From: Acidimicrobiia bacterium
GTDB lineage: Bacteria; Actinomycetota; Acidimicrobiia; Acidimicrobiales; JACDCH01
Length of the DNA: 6,447 nucleotides
Reading direction: 5' to 3'
Assembly: GCA_013694495.1 (NCBI GenBank)
Contig: JACDCH010000151.1
Span: 1-6,447, forward strand
Shown here: positions 1 to 6,359 of the stretch, one piece after another
Layout of the letters: every line of letters begins with the position of its first letter
Position numbering within the stretch: position 1 is the first letter of the stretch
Position numbers and translations under genes: made by a program
Notes under the pieces: generated by a model
Databases searched by the model: none
What the model saw: only the letters and a program-made list of their open reading frames with translations
What the model was told of the DNA's origin: nothing

Positions 1-4
1 GCCG

Positions 5-2440
5 ATGACGGCCCCGACGACGACAACGGCTCCGACGGCTGCCACGGCTGCGGCCGAGCCCACCGCCACCAACGTGACGCCCGGCGGCAACGCCCCCGGC
101 GCCCGCTCGGCGAGCCGACCGCTCCTCCCGGCGGCGGAGGTCGCCCTGGCGCTGGTCACCCTGGCCACGACGGCGACGCTGTGGCGGCTGTTCGTCGACC
201 GCTCGTTCCTGGTGCCGCTGGCGGTGCACGTCGGCGCCGCCCACGTCGTGGTCACGCTGTGCCGCCGCAAGGGCCTCGGCCTCGGCCCGTCGGCCGTGAT
301 CACCGCGGTCGCCGCCGCCGCCGTCATCACCTGGGTGCATCTGGGGTCCACCACCGCGCTCGGCCTCCCCACCACCGAGACGCTGCGCCAGGCCCGCGTG
401 CTGCTCGAGGAGGCGTGGCTGACCTTCGGCGAGGTGCGGGCGCCGGCGCCCGTGCTGCCGGGCTTCCTCATCGCTGTGGGTGTCGCCGTCTGGATCGGGG
501 CGTGGCTCGCGGACGTCGCCGCCTTCCGGCTGTGGACCCCCTTCGAGGCGCTCATCCCGTCGGGCACCGTCTTCGTCTTCGCGTCGCTGTTCGCCGCCGA
601 CCAGGGCCGGGCCCGCTCCGCCGCGCTGTGGATCACGGCCTGCCTCTGCTTCATCCTCGTGCACCGCACCGCCCGCCAGCAGAGCAGCCCGGCGTGGCTG
701 GGCAGCGACCCCGGACGGGGCACGGCGTCGCTGCTGCGGGTCGGGCTGGCGTTCATCGGGTTCACGGTGGTGCTCGGGTTCCTGGCCGGCCCGCTCGTCC
801 CCACGGCCAAGGCCGAGGGCGTCTACGACCTCGGCGACCTCGACGGCGACAGCTCGCGCATCACGATCAGCCCGCTGGTCGAGATCCAGCGCCGCCTGCT
901 CGAGCAGGCCGACGTCGAGCTGTTCACGGTGCAGGTGCGCAACCCCGACGTACGCCCGTACTGGCGGCTCACGTCGCTCGACATCTTCGACGGTTCGCTG
1001 TGGCGCATCAGCGGCTCGTTCCAGGGCGCCGGCGGGGAGCTCGACGGCCTCGGCGACGTGCCGCCCGGTGCCATCCCGTTCAGCCAGGACGTGTCCATCT
1101 CGAACCTGGCCGCCATCTGGCTGCCGGCGGCGTTCGAGCCCCGCGCGATCGATGGTCGGGGCGCGGAGGTGCGCTGGGAGCCGGAGACGTCGACGCTGAT
1201 CGTGTCGACCGCGCTCCCCGACTCCGACGGCGTGTCCTACGAGGTGACGTCCGAGCTCCCGGCGTTCCAGCCGTCGCAGCTGACGGGGACGGGCGCACCG
1301 CCGGAGGAGGTCATCGAGCGGGGCCTCGGCCTACCACCCGACTTCCCGGAGCGGGTGCGCCAGGAAGCGCTCAACGTCGTGGCCGGCGCGACGACGCCGT
1401 ACGAGCAGGCCCTCCGCCTCCAGGAGTACTTCCGCAACGGCAGCTTCATCTACAGCCTCGAGGTCCCCGCGTCGCACTCGAACCGGGCGATGGAGGAGTT
1501 CCTCTTCGAGACGCGCACCGGCTACTGCGAGCAGTTCGCCGGCACGTACGCGGCGATGGCCCGGGCCATCGGCCTGCCCGCTCGGGTGGCCGTCGGGTTC
1601 ACCCCTGGCAACCCCGATCCGGCTGTGCCCGGCCTCTACCGCATCCGCGGCGAGAACGCCCACGCCTGGCCCGAGGTGTGGATCTCGGGCGCCGGCTGGG
1701 TGCCGTTCGAGCCGACGCCGGGCCGGGGCTCGCAGCTGATGCAGCCTTACACCAACGTGCAGGAGCAGCAGGACACGGCCGGCCCTTCGGTCGACCCGGC
1801 CGCGCCGATCGACAACCCCGGCGGCCCGGGTCCGGATCCCGAGGCCAACCCAGGGGTGACCCCCGAGGGCGCGACGACCACCACGGTCCCGCCGCCCGTG
1901 GAGACCGCGGCCCCGCCCGCCGGCCCCAACCGGGTGCTGCGGGCGATCCCCTGGGTTTTGCTGACGCTGCTGGGTGCCGTCCTGTTCGTGGCCCTCGTCG
2001 CCAGCGCCATCGCGATCTTCCGGCACCTGCGGCGATCGCGGCGCCGGCGCCTGGCGACGACCCCCGACGCCGTCGTCCGGGCGGCGTGGCAGGAGGCCAT
2101 CGAGGACGTCGGCATGCTCGGGTTCGCCCCCCGCCGCTACGAGACGCCCGACGAGGTCGCCACTCGGATGAACCGGGCCGTGGGCGCCGGCGGCGACAGC
2201 GCAGGGAGCGGAGCGACCGGTCTGGCCACGCTCGTGGCCCGGGCCGACTTCGCGCCCGACGGCGCCACCCCCGACGACGCCGACCGCGCCCTCGACCTCG
2301 CCGGTGACGTCAGGACAGCCGTGCGGGAGTGCACCACCCCGATGGCGCGCCTGCTCGCCTCGGTCGACCCCCGCCCGCCGGACCGCCGGGGCCCCCGCGA
2401 GAAGCACGAGGGCCCCCGCATCCAGGTCCGCACCACCTGA
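5..2440 (+). CDS. TgpA-like membrane transglutaminase (DUF3488 - transglutaminase core - DUF4129)
   Basis: 811-residue membrane protein with a papain-like transglutaminase domain. Seen: a Thr/Ala/Pro-rich N-terminus (1-38); about seven hydrophobic segments, roughly 43-64, 67-85, 96-113, 151-171, 187-197, 206-220 and 244-265; an extracytoplasmic region from about 270; the transglutaminase core with GYCEQFAGTYAAMARAIGLP around Cys508 and NAHAWPEVWI around His553; a Pro/Thr-rich linker (about 590-642); a last membrane helix (about 645-672) followed by an Arg-rich stop-transfer; and a cytoplasmic DUF4129-like tail (about 684-775). Cys508 and His553 are present, but the third triad position reads PFEPTPG, so Glu569 replaces the more usual Asp. 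From family knowledge, such proteins are commonly encoded after moxR and DUF58 genes and are thought to act on the cell envelope; the substrate is unknown. The ATG at 5 overlaps a TGA at 6-8, consistent with coupling to an upstream gene outside the window. Family call is firm, function is not. Confidence 0.93.
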   Translation: MTAPTTTTAPTAATAAAEPTATNVTPGGNAPGARSASRPLLPAAEVALALVTLATTATLWRLFVDRSFLVPLAVHVGAAHVVVTLCRRKGLGLGPSAVITAVAAAAVITWVHLGSTTALGLPTTETLRQARVLLEEAWLTFGEVRAPAPVLPGFLIAVGVAVWIGAWLADVAAFRLWTPFEALIPSGTVFVFASLFAADQGRARSAALWITACLCFILVHRTARQQSSPAWLGSDPGRGTASLLRVGLAFIGFTVVLGFLAGPLVPTAKAEGVYDLGDLDGDSSRITISPLVEIQRRLLEQADVELFTVQVRNPDVRPYWRLTSLDIFDGSLWRISGSFQGAGGELDGLGDVPPGAIPFSQDVSISNLAAIWLPAAFEPRAIDGRGAEVRWEPETSTLIVSTALPDSDGVSYEVTSELPAFQPSQLTGTGAPPEEVIERGLGLPPDFPERVRQEALNVVAGATTPYEQALRLQEYFRNGSFIYSLEVPASHSNRAMEEFLFETRTGYCEQFAGTYAAMARAIGLPARVAVGFTPGNPDPAVPGLYRIRGENAHAWPEVWISGAGWVPFEPTPGRGSQLMQPYTNVQEQQDTAGPSVDPAAPIDNPGGPGPDPEANPGVTPEGATTTTVPPPVETAAPPAGPNRVLRAIPWVLLTLLGAVLFVALVASAIAIFRHLRRSRRRRLATTPDAVVRAAWQEAIEDVGMLGFAPRRYETPDEVATRMNRAVGAGGDSAGSGATGLATLVARADFAPDGATPDDADRALDLAGDVRTAVRECTTPMARLLASVDPRPPDRRGPREKHEGPRIQVRTT

Positions 2441-2446
2441 CGTCGC

Positions 2447-2461
2447 CGACGGGCGCCGTCG
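2447..2461. terminator. Short hairpin between convergent genes
   Basis: A perfect 6-bp stem (CGACGG/CCGTCG) with a 3-nt GCG loop lies in the 39-nt gap between the transglutaminase stop and the stop of the convergent DUF3040 gene. It could stop transcription from either side, but there is no T-tract in either direction, so a bidirectional terminator is only an inference. Confidence 0.3.
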
Positions 2462-2479
2462 CTCTCGGAAGCGGTGGGG

Positions 2480-2872
2480 CTACTGCTGGTCTTCGTCGTC
2501 GCGGCGGAAGCGCTCGCGGGCCTTCTTGCCGGCGCTGCCGAACGCATCGCGCAGGCCGGCCGCCTTCACCGAGGCCGTGACCTGCTGGATCCCGGCCCGG
2601 CCGAGCTTGCGGACGTTGGACTCGAACAGCAGGGCGGCGCCGAACATCGGGCCGGCGCCGAGCACGAAGGCCAGGACGTAGTTGCCGATCACCAGCGTCC
2701 AGACGAGCAGCGCCACGCCGAGCAGGAACAGGAGGCCGGCCAGCTTCAGCCGCCGCAGGCCGTGCCGGTAGAGGCTGGTGGTGCCCACCCCCCGGGCGAA
2801 GTTGGGATCGGTCGCGTAGAACTGCTGCTCGATCTCCCGGAGGATCCGCTGTTCGTCCTCGGAAAGCGGCAA
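2480..2872 (-). CDS. DUF3040 family small membrane protein
   Basis: 130-residue protein matching the actinobacterial DUF3040 family by its N-terminal signature PLSEDEQRILREIEQQF (residues 2-18), a helical cytoplasmic segment, then two membrane helices (about 43-63 and 64-84) and a charged tail ending RRDDEDQQ. The function of this family is unknown. I place the start at the TTG of 2872-2870, because DUF3040 proteins begin right at this PLSE motif and a purine-rich ribosome binding site (AGGAAGGGG) ends 8 nt before it. An ATG start 22 codons earlier (2938) is possible, but would add a non-conserved MRRLGPCGS stretch running through that ribosome binding site. It follows dinB after 79 nt on the same strand and may be cotranscribed. 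Family call is strong; the start is likely. Confidence 0.88.
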   Translation of the reverse strand: MPLSEDEQRILREIEQQFYATDPNFARGVGTTSLYRHGLRRLKLAGLLFLLGVALLVWTLVIGNYVLAFVLGAGPMFGAALLFESNVRKLGRAGIQQVTASVKAAGLRDAFGSAGKKARERFRRDDEDQQ

Positions 2873-2880
2873 CTCGCCGA

Positions 2881-2891
2881 CCCCTTCCTCC
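2881..2891 (-). promoter_or_regulatory. Ribosome binding site of the DUF3040 gene
   Basis: On the minus strand this reads GGAGGAAGGGG, ending 8 nt before the TTG at 2872. It is the strongest Shine-Dalgarno-like stretch in the dinB-DUF3040 gap and decides the start in favour of the TTG over the upstream ATG. Confidence 0.65.
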
Positions 2892-2922
2892 CCCTGATGG
2901 GATCGTTGCAGTGAACCACAGG

Positions 2923-2951
2923 GGCCCAACCGCCGCAACGCGGGCGGGGCC
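2923..2951 (-). terminator. GC-rich stem-loop directly after dinB stop
   Basis: Immediately after the dinB TAA the minus strand can fold as GGCC+CCGCC pairing with GGCGG+GGCC: nine base pairs with a 3-nt TTG bulge and an 8-nt loop. No U-run follows. It could be a weak or Rho-assisted terminator, or an mRNA processing or stability element between dinB and the DUF3040 gene. Seen in sequence; function inferred. Confidence 0.3.
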
Positions 2952-4199
2952 TTAGGAGGCGTCGGGGCCCCACTGCTGTTCGCCGCGGCGCTTCGGGGCC
3001 CGCCCGGCGATGGCCGCAGGCACGATGGCGGCGTCGCCGAAGCGGTCGCGGATGGCGTCGACGGCGGCGGTGGCGCCGGCCCACCGACCGTCCTCGCCGA
3101 ACGAGAGCTGGACAGCGCCGTGATCGTCGAGCCCCGACACCGCCACCCCCAGCAGCCGGACGCCGGCGGACGGGTCGATCTGATCGAGCAACGCCTTCGC
3201 CGCCCGGGCCACGTCGGTGCCGGTGTCGACGCCGCCCGGCAGCGTCGTCGATCGGGTGATGGTCCGGAAGTCGTGGAAGCGGACCTTGATGGTGACCGTG
3301 CGCCCAGCCCGGCCGAGGGCCCGCAGGCGGGTGGCCACCGCGTCGGCCATGCGCACGGCCTCGACCCGCAGCGTGGCGAGCGAGGTGTGGTCGCGGGCGA
3401 ACGTCTCCTCGTGGCTGATCGACTTGGCCTGAAGGTCCGGGTCGACGCCGCGGGGGTCGATGGCGTTGGCGAGCCGGAAGAGGTGGCGGCCGTTGGCCTG
3501 GCCCAGGGCGGCCACGAGCGCCCGCTCGTCGAAGGCGGCGATGTCGCCCACCGTCCGGATGCCGAGCCGGTCGAACACCTTCTGGGTGGCGGGCCCGACG
3601 CCCCACAGCGCCCGCACGGGGAGCGGGTGCAGGAAGGCGAGCTCGCCCCCGGGCGGGATCACGACGACGCCGGGCCCGAACACGGGTCCCTGGGGCGACG
3701 CCTTCGGCTTGGCCGCCTCCGACGCGAGCTTGGCCAGGAACTTGCTGGGCGCGACGCCGACCGAGCACGTGAGGCCCTCCTGCTCGAGCACCCGGTCCCG
3801 CAGCGCGTGGGCGATCGCGGGCGGCTCGCCGAAGAGGCGGACGGCGCCGGCGACGTCGAGGAACGCCTCGTCGAGGCTGAGTGGCTCGACGAGCGGGGTG
3901 ACGTCGCGGAACAGCTGCATGACCCGGACGGAGACCTCGGCGTAGTGCCGGTGGTCGCCGTCGAGGAACGTGGCGTGGGGGCACAGCTGCCGGGCCCGGG
4001 TGGCCGGCATGGCCGAGAAGACGCCGTAGGCCCGCGCCTCGTAGCTGGCCGCGGCGACCACGCCGCGCGCCCCCGCGCCGCCGACGACGACCGGCTTCCC
4101 CCGCAGCTCGGGCCGGCGCAGGAGCTCGCACGACACGAAGAACGCATCCATGTCCACGTGGAGGAAGTGCGCGGTGGCGGTCGCTGGCACTGCCGCCAA
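2952..4199 (-). CDS. dinB: DNA polymerase IV (Y-family translesion polymerase)
   Basis: 415-residue Y-family polymerase that copies past damaged template bases with low fidelity. Seen: HVDMDAFF (14-21), with metal ligand Asp16 and Phe21 at the steric-gate position; YEARAYGVFSAMP (53-65); SLDEAFLD (108-115), with catalytic Asp110/Glu111; CSVGVAPSKFLAKLAS (145-160); a helix-hairpin-helix WGVGPATQKVFDRLGI (199-214); SISHEETFARD (260-270) at the start of the little finger; and the tail KRRGEQQWGP. All catalytic residues are present and the length is normal for actinobacterial homologues. QLSF (364-367) sits where related proteins carry a beta-clamp binding QLxLF-like motif; this is inferred. The start is TTG at 4199, 2 nt after the GH13 stop, implying coupling; a GTG three codons later is an alternative. 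No LexA-type operator was recognised. Confidence 0.95.
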   Translation of the reverse strand: MAAVPATATAHFLHVDMDAFFVSCELLRRPELRGKPVVVGGAGARGVVAAASYEARAYGVFSAMPATRARQLCPHATFLDGDHRHYAEVSVRVMQLFRDVTPLVEPLSLDEAFLDVAGAVRLFGEPPAIAHALRDRVLEQEGLTCSVGVAPSKFLAKLASEAAKPKASPQGPVFGPGVVVIPPGGELAFLHPLPVRALWGVGPATQKVFDRLGIRTVGDIAAFDERALVAALGQANGRHLFRLANAIDPRGVDPDLQAKSISHEETFARDHTSLATLRVEAVRMADAVATRLRALGRAGRTVTIKVRFHDFRTITRSTTLPGGVDTGTDVARAAKALLDQIDPSAGVRLLGVAVSGLDDHGAVQLSFGEDGRWAGATAAVDAIRDRFGDAAIVPAAIAGRAPKRRGEQQWGPDAS

Positions 4200-4201
4200 G
4201 G

Positions 4202-5875
4202 CTACGGAGTGGTGCGCTGACCCTCCCGGACGACGCGGAACCAGCGGTAGCCGTAGGGCTCGAGGTCGACCGCGGCCCGCTTGCGCACCACGTCGATCCG
4301 GCCGCCGCGCAGCAGGTCGTCGAGGGCGACGGCGTCGGGGAGGTCGTCGACCGGCAGCCGCAGGTCGACCCGTGCCGCGCCGAGGTTGTGCACGGCGATG
4401 ACGGTCGAACCCTCCCAGTCGCAGCGGTGGGCGAAGGCCGACTTCGGCCGGGTGACGACGGCCCGGTACGTGCCGAGGGCGAGCTCGTGGGTCTCCCGCC
4501 GGCGCCGGATGAGGCGCTCGAACCAGTTGAGCAGCGAGTCGGGGTCGTCGCGCTGGGCGGCCACGTTGACGGCCGCCGGACCGAACGTGCCCTGCACCAG
4601 CGGCCCCGGGAACGCTCCCTCAGGCGCGGTCGAGAAGCCGGCGCCCGGTTCGTCGGACCACTGCATCGGCGTCCGCACCGCGCTGCGCCCGTGGGCGGAC
4701 AGCTCCTCGCCCATGCCGATCTCCTCGCCGTAGAACAGCACCGGGGTGCCGGGCAGCGAGAACAGCAGGCTGTACGCCAGCCGCAGGCGAGCCTGGTCGC
4801 CGTCGAGCATCGGCGGCAGCCGGCGCCGTAGGCCCCGCCCGTAGACCTGCATGTCCTCGTCGGGGCCGAAGGCGGCGAACACCTCGGCCCGCTCCTTGTC
4901 GCTCAGCTGGTCGAGGGTGAGCTCGTCGTGGTTGCGCAGGAACGTCGCCCACTGGCAGTCGAAGGGGACCTCGGGCAGCTCCGCGAACGCCGCCTCGAGG
5001 ACCCGTCCGTCGCCTCGGGCGAGGGCGAGGTAGGCCCGCTGCATGATCGAGAACTGGAAGACGAGGTGGAGCTCGTCGCCGTCCTCGTCGCCGAAGAACA
5101 CGCGCTGGTCGGCGGGCGGGAGGTTGACCTCGCCGAGGAGGATGGCGTCGCCCCGCCGGCGCTGCAGGAAGGCGCGGAGCTCCTTGAGGTAGCGGTGCGG
5201 GTCGCGTCCGGCCTCCTCGCCGAGGTTCGGGATGCCCTGGTGCTCGAGCAGGAACGGCACGGCGTCGACCCGGAACCCCGACACGCCGAGCTGGAGCCAG
5301 AAGCCCATGATGCGGGCGATCTCCTGGCGCACGGCGGGGTTGGCCACGTTGAGGTCGGCCTGGAAGTCGTAGAAGCGGTGCATGTACCACTGGCCGGCCG
5401 TGGCGTCCCACGTCCACGTGCCGCCCTGCTCGCCCGGGAACACCTCCTCCATGGGCTCGGCGGGCGGCTCGTCGACCCACACGTACCAGTCGCGGTACGG
5501 CGAGTCCCGGCTCGACCGCGACGCCTGGAACCACGGGTGCTCGATCGAGGTGTGGTTGACGACCAGGTCGATGATCACCCTCATGCCCCGCGACTCGGCC
5601 GCCCGTATGACCTCGACGAACTCACCGAGGGTGCCGAGCCGGGGATCGACGGCGTAGAAGTCGCTGATGTCGTAGCCGTCGTCGAGGTCGGGCGACGGGT
5701 GGAACGGCATGAGCCACAGCACGCTCACCCCGAGGCCGGCGAGGTAATCGATGCGCTCGGTGAGCCCGGCGAGGTCGCCGACGCCGTCGCCGTCCCAGTC
5801 GAGGAACGTCTCGACGTCGAGGCAGTACATGATGGCGCCCTTCCACCACCGGTCGCTCGTGGCCCGCAGGCTCAC
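4202..5875 (-). CDS. GH13 trehalose-synthase-like alpha-glucosidase/transglucosidase
   Basis: 557-residue glycoside hydrolase family 13 enzyme. All conserved GH13 regions are visible: DLVVNH (103-108), QADLN (172-176), GFRVDAVPF (200-208) with nucleophile Asp204, LLGEVN (246-251) with acid/base Glu249, and RNHDEL (314-319) with Asp317. The opening WWKGAIMYCLDVETFLDWDGDG, HPWFQASR (113-120), MHRFYDFQADLN, FLRNHDELTLDQL and RTPMQW resemble trehalose synthase (maltose-trehalose isomerase, TreS) more than endo-acting amylases. A short beta-sandwich tail (about 465-550) closes the protein. No signal peptide is seen, so it is probably cytoplasmic. Isomerisation, hydrolysis and transglucosylation cannot be separated from sequence alone. 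The start is GTG at 5875, preceded by GAGAGGG at a 7-nt spacing. Reading the frame further up, to 6124, would add about 83 low-complexity residues with no GH13 similarity. It overlaps the preceding oxidoreductase remnant by GTGA and runs 2 nt short of dinB. Confidence 0.9.
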   Translation of the reverse strand: MSLRATSDRWWKGAIMYCLDVETFLDWDGDGVGDLAGLTERIDYLAGLGVSVLWLMPFHPSPDLDDGYDISDFYAVDPRLGTLGEFVEVIRAAESRGMRVIIDLVVNHTSIEHPWFQASRSSRDSPYRDWYVWVDEPPAEPMEEVFPGEQGGTWTWDATAGQWYMHRFYDFQADLNVANPAVRQEIARIMGFWLQLGVSGFRVDAVPFLLEHQGIPNLGEEAGRDPHRYLKELRAFLQRRRGDAILLGEVNLPPADQRVFFGDEDGDELHLVFQFSIMQRAYLALARGDGRVLEAAFAELPEVPFDCQWATFLRNHDELTLDQLSDKERAEVFAAFGPDEDMQVYGRGLRRRLPPMLDGDQARLRLAYSLLFSLPGTPVLFYGEEIGMGEELSAHGRSAVRTPMQWSDEPGAGFSTAPEGAFPGPLVQGTFGPAAVNVAAQRDDPDSLLNWFERLIRRRRETHELALGTYRAVVTRPKSAFAHRCDWEGSTVIAVHNLGAARVDLRLPVDDLPDAVALDDLLRGGRIDVVRKRAAVDLEPYGYRWFRVVREGQRTTP

Positions 5876-5937
5876 TGGTGCGCCCTCTCTTTCGAGGCAA
5901 CCCCGAGCTGGCTGCGGCCACCGGGCACCAGTGAGCC
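5869..5937 (-). repeat. 13-bp perfect inverted repeat enclosing the GH13 start
   Basis: The arms are 5869-5881 (ggctcactggtgc on +) and 5925-5937 (gcaccagtgagcc), exact reverse complements separated by 43 nt. In the minus-strand mRNA the 3' arm contains the GTG start codon of the GH13 gene and the overlapping TGA of the remnant, and the loop holds the GAGAGGG ribosome binding site. Pairing would bury the start codon. The repeat is a direct observation; a role in translational control is inference, and a rearrangement scar is an alternative. Confidence 0.75.
5883..5889 (-). promoter_or_regulatory. Ribosome binding site of the GH13 gene
   Basis: GAGAGGG on the minus strand, 7 nt before the GTG at 5875. 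It fixes the start of the GH13 gene. It lies in the loop, just next to the stem, of the large inverted repeat spanning 5869-5937. Confidence 0.7.
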
Positions 5938-5965
5938 CTCGATGCTCCGCACGCTCCGCATCGAG
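5938..5965 (-). repeat. 8-bp inverted repeat with internal direct repeat
   Basis: The arms 5938-5945 (ctcgatgc) and 5958-5965 (gcatcgag) are perfect complements around a 12-nt loop. The octamer gctccgca occurs twice here (5944-5951 and 5953-5960). The hairpin abuts the right arm of the larger inverted repeat, so the two stems could stack in the mRNA upstream of the GH13 gene. Confidence 0.6.
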
Positions 5966-6334
5966 ACAGGGCGCGAGGCGCGGAACGCAGCGACGATCTT
6001 CCGGAGCTGCTCGGGCGCGACGGCCACGGTGAGGAGCCCGTCGGCCCACGCGCCGCACCACCTCGCCGTCTCCTCCGACAGCGCGGTGCGGTACCGCGGG
6101 GGCACGGCGTCGGGCAGGGTCCACAGGCGGGCCCGGTCGACGCGCACGTGCCCGTCGGCGGTCACCTCCTCGCCCCGCAGCAGCCTCACCCGCGCCCAGC
6201 GCGACGCGCAGCCGGCCGGGGAACAGTTCCTCGAGGGTGGGCGACGGTCGCGGCCTGCACGTCCCGCAGCAGCGCGCTGGGGCGGTGCTGCTCGTGGGAC
6301 GCGTGGTAGCCGAGGACCGTCAACTGCTCGTGAT

Positions 6335-6358
6335 CGCGGGTGCGGGGCGGAGCCCGCG
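6335..6358 (-). terminator. Hairpin after the edge gene's stop
   Basis: A perfect 6-bp stem (CGCGGG/CCCGCG) with a 12-nt loop lies directly after the TGA at 6362-6360, in the 36-nt gap before the oxidoreductase remnant. No U-tract is present, so its role as terminator of the edge gene is tentative. Confidence 0.3.
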
Positions 6359-6359
6359 G

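Larger units (their letters stand above)
5872..6323 (-). pseudogene. Broken LLM-class flavin-dependent oxidoreductase (luciferase-like monooxygenase)
   Basis: Three blocks resembling one luciferase-like oxidoreductase appear in order but not in one frame. Block A (6323-6249) starts at a TTG and gives TVLGYHASHEQHRPSALLRDVQ, the family's N-terminus. Block B (6238-6182) gives TLEELFPGRLRVALGAGEA, which in intact members lies about 60 residues further on. Block C (6183-5980) gives LLRGEEV, VDRARLWTLP, ALSEETARW, GAWADGLLTV and EQLRKIVAAF, the mid-region, after a further loss of roughly 30 residues. The C-terminal third is absent; the frame runs through 35 unrelated residues to a TGA overlapping the GH13 start. 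Intact relatives, as I recall them, are about 310-320 residues (TIGR03885-like, FMN- or F420-type), so less than half remains. The gene is almost certainly non-functional, though its translation could still feed ribosomes to the GH13 start. Assembly error is the main alternative. Confidence 0.8.

Noticed and set aside
5..120. Signal peptide at the N-terminus of the transglutaminase
   Set aside because: The first 38 residues are Thr/Ala/Pro-rich without a hydrophobic core; the first membrane helix begins at about residue 43 and belongs to the multi-pass domain.
181..2307. 708-codon open frame on the + strand inside the transglutaminase gene
   Set aside because: Arg/Gly/Pro/His-rich composition typical of a shifted frame in GC-rich DNA; no domain signature, whereas the frame at 5-2440 has a full domain set.
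2746..4131. 461-codon minus-strand frame over dinB
   Set aside because: Arg/Ala-rich out-of-frame shadow of dinB.
3120..4220. 366-codon open frame on the + strand opposite dinB
   Set aside because: Antisense shadow of a catalytically complete dinB; its composition is low complexity with no recognisable motif.
4620..5534. 304-codon minus-strand frame inside the GH13 gene
   Set aside because: Out-of-frame shadow with Arg/Pro-rich composition, while the GH13 frame carries all catalytic motifs.
5876..6124. N-terminal extension of the GH13 protein by about 83 residues
   Set aside because: The extension is Arg-rich, overlaps the real reading frame of the oxidoreductase block C, and a good ribosome binding site precedes the GTG at 5875.
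5872..6189. Stand-alone 105-residue gene starting at 6189
   Set aside because: It begins in the middle of an LLM oxidoreductase fold, and further blocks of the same family lie upstream in other frames, so it is part of a pseudogene.
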